Source: Bacteroidia bacterium (GTDB lineage: Bacteria; Bacteroidota; Bacteroidia; Chitinophagales; Saprospiraceae). Taken from it: a DNA stretch of 64,000 nucleotides. A program made the position numbers and the translations under genes. Positions 52,359 to 59,992 of the stretch are shown in pieces. The notes under the pieces are model-generated. The model searched no databases. It had not been told where the DNA came from and saw only the letters and a list, made by a program, of their open reading frames with translations. Positions within the stretch are counted from its first letter, which is position 1. Each line of letters starts with the position of its first letter. The stretch is from contig JAUIKE010000023.1 in assembly GCA_030430845.1 (NCBI GenBank), positions 1 through 64,000 on the forward strand, read 5' to 3'.

Positions 52359-53642
52359 ATGAAAAAAGAAATGGCTCAAGCTCGTTTTTATCTAAAAGAT
52401 CCTAATCAGGATGGGCAAAGTTTAATCCTTCTAAAATGTACTTATAAAATTCATTGGAATGAGAGTTTAAGGCTCACTTATTCCACGAATTTATATATAG
52501 ATCCTTCATTTTGGAATAAGAAAAAACAACGTGCGAAATCTTCAATATCATTTCCTGAAAATGATTCTCTTAATGAGAGGTTAGATGAGCTGGCATTCAT
52601 TGTAAGAAAAATATACAACCAGTATAGAAATGAAAAAAGGGCCTATGAATTGACTACTTCCAGCTTTAGGGAAGAAATCAATAAAGAATTTTGGGGGCTA
52701 GAACCATTTACAGAAGCTAAAGAGGATTTCTTTACCTGGGTTCCTTCCTGGCTCGAAAAATACAAGCACAGCCGGACTTATAATGAAAACACTCTCCAGA
52801 ATTACAAGCGGGCTTTTAATCTGCTAACTGAGTTTAAAGATGAGCATGGCACATTCGATTTTAAGGATATAAATGTTGATTTCTTCTTTCAGTTCATTGA
52901 CTATGTGCAGGAAAAATACAACTATGCAGATAACACTATTATCAAATACATTGAGCGAATCAGGAGCATTCTAAATGCAGCTACTGAGGATGGAGTAAAT
53001 GTTAATGATAAGTATCGACTTGCAACCAATCAAAGGTTAGGATTGAAGAAAACCAGAGGTGATAAAACCTATTTGACGCCCACCGATATAAAAAAGATCT
53101 ATTCCCACAAATACAGCTCTGAGCGATTGAGAAAAATTGCAGACGTGTTTTGTGCTGCCTGTTACCTGGGACTTGCTCCAGCGGATTGGAAGAAGCTGAA
53201 TAAAGACCACATTCTAAAAAAAGATGGAAAGCACCTATTTGAATATTTGAGAGAGAAAACCAATGAAAGAGGAGTTGTGCCAGCACACCCCATTGTCATG
53301 GAAGTGATTGAAAAATATAATGGATACCCGCCAATTATCAGCGGACAGAAAACCAATGATTATTTGAAAGAGATAGGCCAGGAAGCAGGGTTCAACAATC
53401 CAATAATCAAAAGTATCCGGAGGAAGGAAATAGAAAAGCAGAGGTTGCAAGAGTGGGAAATGTTTACTTGTCATGTAGCTAGAAACAGCCTGAATAGTAA
53501 CGCCCTGGCAGCTAAGATAAAGCGATCAGATGTGAAAAAGTTCATGGCTCATAAGTACAAAGATATGACAGAGAACTATGATAGGCGGGATTTGGTCAGC
53601 ATAGCATTGTCCTATGCAGAACACCCATTTTTCAATGAGTAG
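52359..53642 (+). CDS. int: Tyrosine recombinase / integrase of the element
   Basis: A 427-residue integrase with a Bacteroidota-type arm-binding N-terminus (ARFYLKDPNQDGQSLILLKC), a SAM-like core-binding domain at ~125-220 (NYKRAFNLLTEFKD, FFFQFIDYVQEKYNYADNTI) and a catalytic domain at ~230-420. Seen: the beta-hairpin Lys region EYLREKTNERGVVPAHP, the HxxR box CHVARNSLNS, and MAHKYKDMTENYDRRD with the second His and the nucleophilic Tyr. The place of the first catalytic Arg, normally TGLRxSD, reads YLGLAPADW, so that Arg is missing. The gene lies 163 nt inside the left attachment repeat, as expected. Confidence 0.9.
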   Translation: MKKEMAQARFYLKDPNQDGQSLILLKCTYKIHWNESLRLTYSTNLYIDPSFWNKKKQRAKSSISFPENDSLNERLDELAFIVRKIYNQYRNEKRAYELTTSSFREEINKEFWGLEPFTEAKEDFFTWVPSWLEKYKHSRTYNENTLQNYKRAFNLLTEFKDEHGTFDFKDINVDFFFQFIDYVQEKYNYADNTIIKYIERIRSILNAATEDGVNVNDKYRLATNQRLGLKKTRGDKTYLTPTDIKKIYSHKYSSERLRKIADVFCAACYLGLAPADWKKLNKDHILKKDGKHLFEYLREKTNERGVVPAHPIVMEVIEKYNGYPPIISGQKTNDYLKEIGQEAGFNNPIIKSIRRKEIEKQRLQEWEMFTCHVARNSLNSNALAAKIKRSDVKKFMAHKYKDMTENYDRRDLVSIALSYAEHPFFNE

Positions 53643-53651
53643 GGAGTAAAA

Positions 53652-53698
53652 ACCCCGATGCGGTTTCAATGTCTTGCCGGACTCGACCGCAAAGGGGT
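53652..53698 (+). promoter_or_regulatory. Leader hairpin between integrase and the next gene
   Basis: ACCCC-GA-TGCGGT (53652-53664) pairs with ACCGCA-AA-GGGGT (53686-53698): two helices, 5 and 6 bp, joined by a symmetric 2x2 internal loop. It has no T-run, so it is not a terminator. It lies 28 nt before the likely start at 53727. Confidence 0.5.
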
Positions 53699-53726
53699 AT
53701 TGTTAATAAAAACAATCGTTAAAATT

Positions 53727-55142
53727 ATGAAAACATTCTTGTCATTACCAAAGAATGAGAAGTTTTTCAGCTATTACGCTGGATTAGTACCCACACTCTT
53801 TAAAGTGGGATTCATCGCTCAGGTGATTTCAGCAGCTACCGAAATCACTATTATTTACGCTTTAATTTACAACTCGCTCCAAGATTTCGCACCTGGCCAG
53901 GCCAGGGCTTTATCCATAGTCGGCGCCGTGATCGGTACGGCCCTGTTAGAGGTAGGATTAAGGAAGTTTACCCCCTATTCCATTCGGGCGATATTGTACG
54001 GGAAGTTTTCCGGCCTGGATCTCGTTATGAGCATCTTTATTTTTTTGGCGACTATTGGACTATTGGGTGCATCCGGCTATTTGTCATTTACGAATAGTAA
54101 GGAGATCGTGCGAGCGGTCGCCCCGGCTCCAGATCTCCAGACAGATGACCAGGTCAAAGACGAGTATAACCTCCACCTGGCAAACGTCAATTCACAATAC
54201 AGTTCTGATAGTGCAGCGATCGCGGGAAGATATGCCGACCAGGTGACCGCTAAGGAAAAAAAGTTTGCTGCCTTAATAGCGATCGAGCAGGCAGAGTACA
54301 AAAAATATCTACATCGAGAATGGAGTACGGGGAAGTCCTACCGAAGCAAAAAGGAAGCTGCACAGGTCAATGTCAAACGCCTGGAGGCCGAACAGATGGA
54401 AGCGATTGCAGCCCTGAAATCACAGGAAGCAAACGAACTTAAAACCCTACTCCAGAGTAAAGCCGGACAGCTTGCTGGCATCAAAAGCGAATTGGATGCC
54501 AACAAAAGCGAAATCAAAACGGCTAATAATGAAGCCATAGCAAGTAGTAAGAGAATGATTTCCACCTACGGTGGCGGCTTGGCATGGTTCACGGTCTTTT
54601 GTTTGATGATATTTGTTGTTTCTGTATTGCTTAATGAGGTCCACCGGAAAGGCTCCGAAATCGAGGAGAAGGCACAGCCGACGCAATACGACTTCCTGCC
54701 CGGAATATTTACCGAGTTGGTTTCTATGGTCAACAATAAATATCAATACTACGCACGTAAGGGTATTTATCAGTTAGACGGGAAAACACCCGAAGCACCA
54801 CTTCCTAACACCGGGCATGATCTCTATGACCTGGCAGAGATTGAACAAAGGAAAATCACCTTGACCAGGGAGCAACTGGAAGCGATTCAGGAACAGCAGC
54901 AGAACAGACGCCGCATTGGTTTTAAGATTCCTAACAATAACTCAACGTCCGTTAATAACGCAACCGTTAGTAACTCAAGCAACGGCCAAAGCTCGCACAA
55001 TTGCGACAACTGCGGGAATGAGTATCAAGCTAAGGTGTCTTGGCAGCGGTTTTGTTCTCCAGATTGTAAAACTGAATTTCACGCAAAGCAGCACGGCGGC
55101 CAAAAGTTCAACGCACGTAAGTACCACCAGAAGAAAAAGTAA
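53727..55142 (+). CDS. Membrane protein with coiled coil and C-terminal zinc finger
   Basis: A 471-residue protein. Membrane segments lie at ~20-60 and ~75-130 (FGLDLVMSIFIFLATIGLLG-like), followed by a ~150-residue Ala/Glu/Lys coiled coil (ITAK/EQAEYKKYLH to KSELDANKSEIK) that is probably outside or spans a compartment. A further membrane segment is at ~280-300 (GGLAWFTVFCLMIFVVSVLL), then a cytosolic tail. The tail ends in NCDNCGNEYQAKVSWQRFC and SPDCKTEFH, a CxxC...CxxxC zinc finger of the sort seen in Bacteroidota mobile-element proteins. An ATG at 53658 would add 23 residues, but 53727 gives a better start. Function unknown; it could be superinfection exclusion or packaging-related. Confidence 0.65.
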   Translation: MKTFLSLPKNEKFFSYYAGLVPTLFKVGFIAQVISAATEITIIYALIYNSLQDFAPGQARALSIVGAVIGTALLEVGLRKFTPYSIRAILYGKFSGLDLVMSIFIFLATIGLLGASGYLSFTNSKEIVRAVAPAPDLQTDDQVKDEYNLHLANVNSQYSSDSAAIAGRYADQVTAKEKKFAALIAIEQAEYKKYLHREWSTGKSYRSKKEAAQVNVKRLEAEQMEAIAALKSQEANELKTLLQSKAGQLAGIKSELDANKSEIKTANNEAIASSKRMISTYGGGLAWFTVFCLMIFVVSVLLNEVHRKGSEIEEKAQPTQYDFLPGIFTELVSMVNNKYQYYARKGIYQLDGKTPEAPLPNTGHDLYDLAEIEQRKITLTREQLEAIQEQQQNRRRIGFKIPNNNSTSVNNATVSNSSNGQSSHNCDNCGNEYQAKVSWQRFCSPDCKTEFHAKQHGGQKFNARKYHQKKK

Positions 55143-55171
55143 AAATTAGATCCTATAATTATTCATCCTGT

Positions 55172-55193
55172 CAACGGTAACTGCCGACCGTTG
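55172..55193 (+). promoter_or_regulatory. Short leader hairpin
   Basis: CAACGGT (55172-55178) pairs with ACCGTTG (55187-55193) around an 8-nt loop AACTGCCG. It ends 18 nt before the next start codon. The loop shares TGCCG with hairpins near 55585 and 60664. Confidence 0.45.
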
Positions 55194-55211
55194 GCTCTAA
55201 ATCTTATTGTC

Positions 55212-55535
55212 ATGATCAGTTATGAAAAAATGAAAAATGCAATTGACAAACACAACGTGAAATCCATCGAAGATTATCACAAACTAGATTCTTATGTCGT
55301 CCGATACAATCTAGGAGTGTATGACCTGGACGAGCAATTACGGATTCTTAACCGTGCTTTGATGGTTTATCTAACTTCTGAAAAGTTCTTGCAAGATGCA
55401 GGTAAGTATGAAAGGAATGAAGCCAACATTTTGCCTCACTTCCTGAATGATCTCACAGAGGTTGTGAACTACATTCGACGCACCCAAGATCAGTATGAAA
55501 ACATGATGAAGGAACAAAAAACCTGCTGTATATGA
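55212..55535 (+). CDS. Small hypothetical element protein
   Basis: A 107-residue acidic, helical, soluble protein (MISYEKMKNAIDKHNVKSIE, then RRTQDQYENMMKEQKTCCI at the end). No family recognised. ATG 55212 is preferred over the upstream TTG at 55191, which lies inside a hairpin. Followed by its own terminator at 55542. Confidence 0.6.
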   Translation: MISYEKMKNAIDKHNVKSIEDYHKLDSYVVRYNLGVYDLDEQLRILNRALMVYLTSEKFLQDAGKYERNEANILPHFLNDLTEVVNYIRRTQDQYENMMKEQKTCCI

Positions 55536-55541
55536 ATTGAG

Positions 55542-55568
55542 GCCCTGGCTGAAATGCCAGGGCTTTTT
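55542..55568 (+). terminator. Intrinsic terminator
   Basis: An 8-bp stem GCCCTGGC/GCCAGGGC (55542-55549 with 55556-55563) followed by T5; it begins 6 nt after the stop codon. Confidence 0.9.
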
Positions 55569-55681
55569 CCAGGAATAAAAAAGGGAACCATTGCCGATGG
55601 TCCCCAATGAGCCTTTTCAGAAAAAAGTGCTCGTCCTATGGGATAAATATAGTCAAGTTTTTTTACTCGTAAGTAGTCGAC

Positions 55682-55747
55682 TGGGACAAAGCCGCACCAA
55701 TAAAGGGATAGAGCCGGTTTTGGGCAAAATGGCTTGTCCCTTTTTTA
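55682..55747 (+). ncRNA. Structured RNA with terminator, candidate small RNA or attenuator
   Basis: GGGACAAAGCC (55683-55693 region) pairs with GGCTTGTCCC (55731-55740) through 10 bp with one bulged A, followed immediately by T6. The 37-nt interior can pair further (GCC with GGC pieces). No convincing open frame spans it. It lies 200 nt upstream of the ribbon-helix-helix gene and the replication operon. This is where P4-type satellites place a transcription-terminating immunity RNA; that analogy is inference only. Confidence 0.4.
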
Positions 55748-55899
55748 ACGCGAATTGTCTTTTCGCTTGGAACCCTTGTTAACAAAAGGTTAAAAAAAGA
55801 TAGGCTAAAATCATGCTTGTCCTCTAACCTGAATAGACGGCTACTGATAATCAAGGATTTACATTTTTCTGTATTCAAAATTTAACTCTTTGTTTGTCC

Positions 55900-55930
55900 T
55901 TTGATCACTTTTTTGAATACAGCAACTTTG
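55900..55930 (+). promoter_or_regulatory. Promoter of the replication operon
   Basis: TTTG (55900-55903), 19 nt, then CAACTTTG (55923-55930). It matches the Bacteroidota promoter apart from C for T at the first base of the -7 box, and lies 19 nt before the ATG at 55949. Confidence 0.6.
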
Positions 55931-55948
55931 TAATAAAAATAATTCGAG

Positions 55949-56140
55949 ATGATAGTAAATGAAGTTCAATTAGCAAAAAATGCATCCCTGATTACTCGCG
56001 TGAATGAACGAGTGAAAGCTGAATTTGCCAAGATTGCAGAGAAAAAAGGGGTGAGTGTTTCTAAACTACTTGAAACGGTTGTTTTAGAAAAACTGAGTAA
56101 TGAAGGAGTGAGTATCACTATTACTGCAAAGATTGTATAA
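55949..56140 (+). CDS. Ribbon-helix-helix (Arc/CopG-like) DNA-binding protein
   Basis: A 63-residue protein. ASLITRVNERVKAEFAKIAE followed by GVSVSKLLETVVLEKL shows the strand-helix-helix pattern (alternating residues in the strand, then NERVKxxF, then G.S.SxLLE) of MetJ/Arc/CopG repressors. It is the first gene of the replication operon, behind its own promoter, and separated from the replication protein by a 13-bp hairpin. Probably an autoregulator or copy-control factor. Confidence 0.72.
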   Translation: MIVNEVQLAKNASLITRVNERVKAEFAKIAEKKGVSVSKLLETVVLEKLSNEGVSITITAKIV

Positions 56141-56143
56141 AAA

Positions 56144-56179
56144 AAAAGTGGCGGTCCCCTTTCGTCGATCGCCACTTTT
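56144..56179 (+). terminator. Intercistronic hairpin (partial terminator) before the replication gene
   Basis: Stem 56144-56156 with 56167-56179, 13 pairs including one wobble, 10-nt loop. It begins 3 nt after the ribbon-helix-helix stop and ends 15 nt before the replication gene start. The 3' arm ends in TTTT then AAAAG, so it may attenuate rather than fully stop transcription. Confidence 0.6.
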
Positions 56180-56194
56180 AAAAGTGATTATAAT

Positions 56195-58387
56195 ATGACA
56201 CAATATAAGAATATAAAGGTTAAGAAACAATCCTATCTAGATATTGCATTAGCTTACCACAAATCAGGACTAAAAGTAATACCCGTTCACGAAACCAAAA
56301 TACCCGCCTGCAAATGGAAGCAGTATCAAAAATCGCAGAGCGAAAATGATATAAAGGAAATTTTCAATAAGCCCTTTTGGGGTATTGCTATTTTGACTGG
56401 TAAGTGTGTTGAAGCTCTAGACATTGATCAGAAAAACTGGAGACATCAAACTGACTTGTTAGTCGATCTGATGAAGCATAGCCATGTGAAATATAAGAAT
56501 AATTGCCCTTTTTCTTTGCCAGTAATACAATCGACAAAAAGCGGAGGTTATCATCTTATTTACAGATGTGACAAAATCGAGAGCAATAAAAAACTTGCAT
56601 TGAATGAAGAGGGGGAAGTCATCTTAGAAACCAGGGGCGCAGGCGGTTACATTGTCGCGCATCCTTCACCCGGCTATGAAATGCAAGATGGATCTTTTTT
56701 AGATATTCCCGCTATCAAGGTTGAGCAGCGGAAAATGATGTTTGAAGCGGCAATGGATTTTGATGAATCTAAAGAATTGAAAGTTGAAAAAGTCGCCGCT
56801 AAGTTTAAAGGGAAATCTGACATAACGCCTCCATCGGATGATTACAATAACACACATTCCGTTTTAGACATATTACAGACTCATGGATGGGAAATAATAA
56901 AAGAACAAGGTCAAAGAATCTATTTACGCAGACCTGGAAGTGATGCACCTTATTCAGGTAATTACCATTCAGGCAAGAAAGTATTTATCTGCTTTTCTTC
57001 ATCAACTCGTTTTCAACCCGGCAAAGGATACGACGCCTTTGGTGTTTACGCTGTACTGGAGCATAATGGTGATTTCTCGCAAGCGGGGAAAACTCTATAC
57101 CATCAAGGATTTGGAGATAGACATGAAAACACCAAAGCACCGCAGAAGGAAAAAGAGGTTGACCAGGTCGACCAGGTGGAAGAAGAAAACAGCGAAAATA
57201 AAAAAAGTAGTTATGTAGAGGAGATAGAAGATGCACTTAAAAACCGATATGATTTTAGAGTTAACGCAATTAAAGGGATGCCAGAGTACAAACGGAAATC
57301 TGAAGAAAACTGGCAATCAATCAATGATTATGTACTAAACTCACTTGTCAGAGATCTTCAATCGAACTATATCAAAAGGGCATCTAAAGACATGATCAGC
57401 ACACTACTGAATAGTTCTTTTGCTCCACAAGTAGATCCTATTGTTGAATATTTCAAAAAGCTATCCTGGGATCAAAAAGACCACATCGAGACGCTATGCA
57501 GAACTGTTGACCCAGTCGGGGAAGATGGGGAATCAAGCCGGGAAATGTTCAAAAAGTACCTAACTAAATGGTTAGTCGCCGCTATTGCTAATGTAATTGA
57601 CAAGAAAGTATGTAGAAATCATCAATGTTTTATTTTAGCTGGCCCACAAGGAGCCGGGAAAAGTACCTGGATTAAAAAGCTATGCCCACCAGAGCTGGAG
57701 CCTTATTATATTGAGCAAGGATTAGACCCAGATAACAAAGACAGTCAGCTGGCCACTACTACTAATTTCATTTTCAATTTAGATGACTACTTCGCAGCAA
57801 CTACAAGCAAAAAAATAAATGAGTTCAAAGGCCTCATTACAAAAAACGAAGTAAAGGTTCGTATGCCTTACGGCCGCTACCCAGAAGAGCGGGCAAAGAT
57901 ATGTTCTTTTGTAGCATCTAGCAATGAAGCACAATTTCTTCATGATCCAACCGGAAACAGAAGGTTTGTTCCTTTTGAAGTATCAGACATTCACCTGAAT
58001 AAGTTGAATGATATCAACATTGGCCAGGTATGGGCTCAAGCGTACCACCTTTATAATTCAGGTTTTCAATACTGGCTCAACAAAGAAGATCAAGATGAAC
58101 TAAATAAACATAATTCACAGTTCGAGGTCAGATCTGCTGAGTACGAGTATTTAGATTATTACTTCAAAGTTCCAGAAGATGGAGACGAGGTTGAGTATTT
58201 CAATACTAGCAGGTTAACCAACAAGATCCAAGAATTTACGAGCATAAAATTATCAGTCAAAAAAGTAGGGGAAGCAGCGAGGAAATTAGGATTTGAAAGA
58301 AAATCCTATCGATCCGGTATAAAAGGAGAAAAACCTAAAAAGGGATACGCAGTAACAAGGGTATTCCATGGATCAGAAGAAAACTGA
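56195..58387 (+). CDS. PrimPol / VapE-type replication protein
   Basis: A 730-residue bifunctional replication protein. The N-terminal archaeo-eukaryotic-type primase-polymerase domain (~10-190) has PACKWKQYQ, ILTGKCVEALDIDQKN (metal Asp-x-Asp) and STKSGGYHLIYRC (S.H motif). A middle linker with a coiled/charged stretch follows (~310-345). A C-terminal VapE/D5-like superfamily 3 helicase (~390-660) has ILAGPQGAGKSTWIKKL (Walker A, ~483-491), FIFNLDDYFAATT (Walker B, ~525), FVASSNEAQFLHDPTGNRRF (sensor/Arg finger region). It likely melts and primes the adjoining iteron origin. VapE-like ATPases are frequent in phage satellites and pathogenicity islands. Confidence 0.9.
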   Translation: MTQYKNIKVKKQSYLDIALAYHKSGLKVIPVHETKIPACKWKQYQKSQSENDIKEIFNKPFWGIAILTGKCVEALDIDQKNWRHQTDLLVDLMKHSHVKYKNNCPFSLPVIQSTKSGGYHLIYRCDKIESNKKLALNEEGEVILETRGAGGYIVAHPSPGYEMQDGSFLDIPAIKVEQRKMMFEAAMDFDESKELKVEKVAAKFKGKSDITPPSDDYNNTHSVLDILQTHGWEIIKEQGQRIYLRRPGSDAPYSGNYHSGKKVFICFSSSTRFQPGKGYDAFGVYAVLEHNGDFSQAGKTLYHQGFGDRHENTKAPQKEKEVDQVDQVEEENSENKKSSYVEEIEDALKNRYDFRVNAIKGMPEYKRKSEENWQSINDYVLNSLVRDLQSNYIKRASKDMISTLLNSSFAPQVDPIVEYFKKLSWDQKDHIETLCRTVDPVGEDGESSREMFKKYLTKWLVAAIANVIDKKVCRNHQCFILAGPQGAGKSTWIKKLCPPELEPYYIEQGLDPDNKDSQLATTTNFIFNLDDYFAATTSKKINEFKGLITKNEVKVRMPYGRYPEERAKICSFVASSNEAQFLHDPTGNRRFVPFEVSDIHLNKLNDINIGQVWAQAYHLYNSGFQYWLNKEDQDELNKHNSQFEVRSAEYEYLDYYFKVPEDGDEVEYFNTSRLTNKIQEFTSIKLSVKKVGEAARKLGFERKSYRSGIKGEKPKKGYAVTRVFHGSEEN

Positions 58388-58388
58388 A

Positions 58389-58646
58389 TTTACTAAAAAC
58401 AAGTGTCTACACTGTCTACATATAGTTAAAAATACTGGCATTCAGATAGTTATATGTAGACAGATAGATCAAAAACAAGTGTCTACAAAGTGTCTACAAG
58501 TGTCTACAAAACCTTAGCGGCGACTAAATGTAGACACGTAGACAGAATGTAGACACTTTAAATCAAGGGTTCAAGCTACGCATAATAAATTGAGCAACAG
58601 CCTTTTATGTTAAATGTAGACAGTGTAGACACTTGTTTTTAGTAAA
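58389..58646. repeat. Iteron array in a 33-bp inverted repeat, probable replication origin
   Basis: Bases 58389-58421 and 58614-58646 form a perfect 33-bp inverted repeat. Each arm holds two octamers. Perfect TGTCTACA copies start at 58404, 58413, 58480, 58491 and 58501; perfect TGTAGACA (its complement) copies start at 58455, 58529, 58548, 58615 and 58624; CGTAGACA at 58537 is a near copy. The 17-mer beginning AAAAACAAGTGTC occurs twice and once inverted. The array begins just behind the stop codon of the replication protein, the usual position of an iteron origin. No gene is present. Confidence 0.85.
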
Positions 58647-58862
58647 CTAGAGAAAAACATGGTAATCACTAAAAACGCATTCCTAGAAATTAATATGTAA
58701 GCAGCTTTTTATCAAAGACATATTTTCAAAAGTCGTGATCTATTTTTTAGATCGCGACGATTCACCCCGGCTGCGCCTGTCTAGGATTTTAAGTTAAAGG
58801 GGTTCAAAACAAGGAAATATGCAGATAGCAACTAATTATTTAACCCAATCAATACTTGATCT
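58647..58862. promoter_or_regulatory. Leader with hairpin between origin and the late gene cluster
   Basis: A 10-bp hairpin (58732-58741 with 58749-58758, one wobble) and an ACCCC ... GGGGT pair lie between the origin and the next genes. No coding sequence except the 15-codon frame at 58819. Confidence 0.45.
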
Positions 58863-58866
58863 ATGA
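58819..58866 (+). CDS. 15-codon minicistron overlapping the next start
   Basis: ATG at 58819 is preceded by AAGGA at 58811, an unusually good ribosome-binding site for this phylum. The frame encodes MQIATNYLTQSILDL and stops at TGA 58864-58866, overlapping the next gene's ATG as ATGA. It may serve to load ribosomes for the downstream gene by translational coupling. It could also be chance. Confidence 0.35.
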   Translation: MQIATNYLTQSILDL

Positions 58867-59561
58867 TTTTATTAGAAGAAAGAAAGACCGCCGCCCTGGT
58901 CGATCAAAAGAATGTAGAGAGCAGCCGATCCCGAAAGGTGATGGTACTCCAGCGGCTCCAACAATTATTTGAAAAGATTCTTGGTTATTCTCCATCGCTG
59001 GAGATCATCAAACAACTGTTAGGCTACCGTAATGAAAAGCAGTTGGTTAAGCTACTAGTCAAGCTGTACCGGGAAGCTAAGTACCCAGATGTACCTAACA
59101 CCTGGTTCCGGGATGATTCGCCAGAGGATCTTACTCCAGACCTCAGAGAGCTGTACGACTACATTGTGTCTATTCCCCTCCAGGATCTTAGTGAAGATCC
59201 GGCCCGGTATTGGGATGCTAAGAAAAAGAAGTTTGTACCCCTACTACTAACTAATGAGGAAAAGCAGATTATAGTGGAGCGCAATAAGCGATATGTGAAA
59301 ACTGAGGAAATGGGTAAGATGTACGAGTTTGCAAAAGCCTTCATTGGTCTATTCAATCATTCAGCAGTTTACGGTGGTGTTAATTTGAATGGCCCGGAGA
59401 TCCGGGATAAAATGCCCTTCATTGCTCCATTCGTTCGCCTGGTGGATGACACATCTAAAAACAAGGATGGACTCATAGGTAAAGACGTTCGCCGAATGGA
59501 AATTATTGAAGAAAGATTTTTTATCGGCGGCGATGCAGATCGTTCTGTATTTGACGAATAA
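58863..59561 (+). CDS. Hypothetical element protein 1
   Basis: A 232-residue soluble protein, not recognised. The N-terminal half is helical and basic (SRSRKVMVLQRLQQLFEKI, then LLGYRNEKQLVKLLVKLY) and resembles a DNA-binding or oligomerisation region. The second half is mixed (LTPDLRELYDYIVSIPLQ, GGVNLNGPEIRDKMPF). First gene of a four-gene run (58863-61931) that ends in the S49 protease; spacings of 32, 6 and 49 nt suggest one transcript. A role in packaging or morphogenesis is possible by position only. Confidence 0.65.
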   Translation: MILLEERKTAALVDQKNVESSRSRKVMVLQRLQQLFEKILGYSPSLEIIKQLLGYRNEKQLVKLLVKLYREAKYPDVPNTWFRDDSPEDLTPDLRELYDYIVSIPLQDLSEDPARYWDAKKKKFVPLLLTNEEKQIIVERNKRYVKTEEMGKMYEFAKAFIGLFNHSAVYGGVNLNGPEIRDKMPFIAPFVRLVDDTSKNKDGLIGKDVRRMEIIEERFFIGGDADRSVFDE

Positions 59562-59593
59562 GACCTATTTCATAATTAAAAATCCAAATAAAA

Positions 59594-59986
59594 ATGGACG
59601 ATATCAAACAAATAAACAGCCTCAAAGAAAGGATTAAGCAATTAGAAAATGAGAACCGAAAATTAAAAAACGTCGGTTCACCTGTTCAGGTGCCTGGATC
59701 AATCCGGGTAAAAGTCAAAACCGATTTTGGGAAGTTCAAAACGGTAAACATCAAAATTAAAGACGGTTTTCCTTTTATGCCTGCTGCCGCTTTTGATCTC
59801 AATTTCAAAGATCGCAGGACGGTAGTATCTACCATTGCATTGATGAAAAAAATCACCGGGGAAGAGCTGACCGATTCGGAGAAAGAAAGTTTTCCTTTCC
59901 TGCTTGACTGGAGCATTGAAAGTATAAAAAAGAGTCTCATCCAGCTTTATGAAAAACGGTCTGGATACATCGAAGAATTGAAATAA
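59594..59986 (+). CDS. Hypothetical element protein 2
   Basis: A 130-residue protein. Residues 1-28 form a coiled coil (QINSLKERIKQLENENRKLK). A small beta-rich domain follows (SIRVKVKTDFGKFKTVNIKI) and then a helical end. Not recognised. Second in the late cluster, 6 nt before the next gene. Confidence 0.6.
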   Translation: MDDIKQINSLKERIKQLENENRKLKNVGSPVQVPGSIRVKVKTDFGKFKTVNIKIKDGFPFMPAAAFDLNFKDRRTVVSTIALMKKITGEELTDSEKESFPFLLDWSIESIKKSLIQLYEKRSGYIEELK

Positions 59987-59992
59987 TCGAGC

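Noticed and set aside
55591-55878. Short frames on both strands between the 107-residue protein and the ribbon-helix-helix gene
   Set aside because: They overlap the terminator-like RNA structure and each other, with atypical composition.
58389-58646. Possible CRISPR or tandem-gene repeat in the element
   Set aside because: Octamers occur in both orientations with irregular spacing inside a long inverted repeat, which fits an iteron origin, not a CRISPR array.
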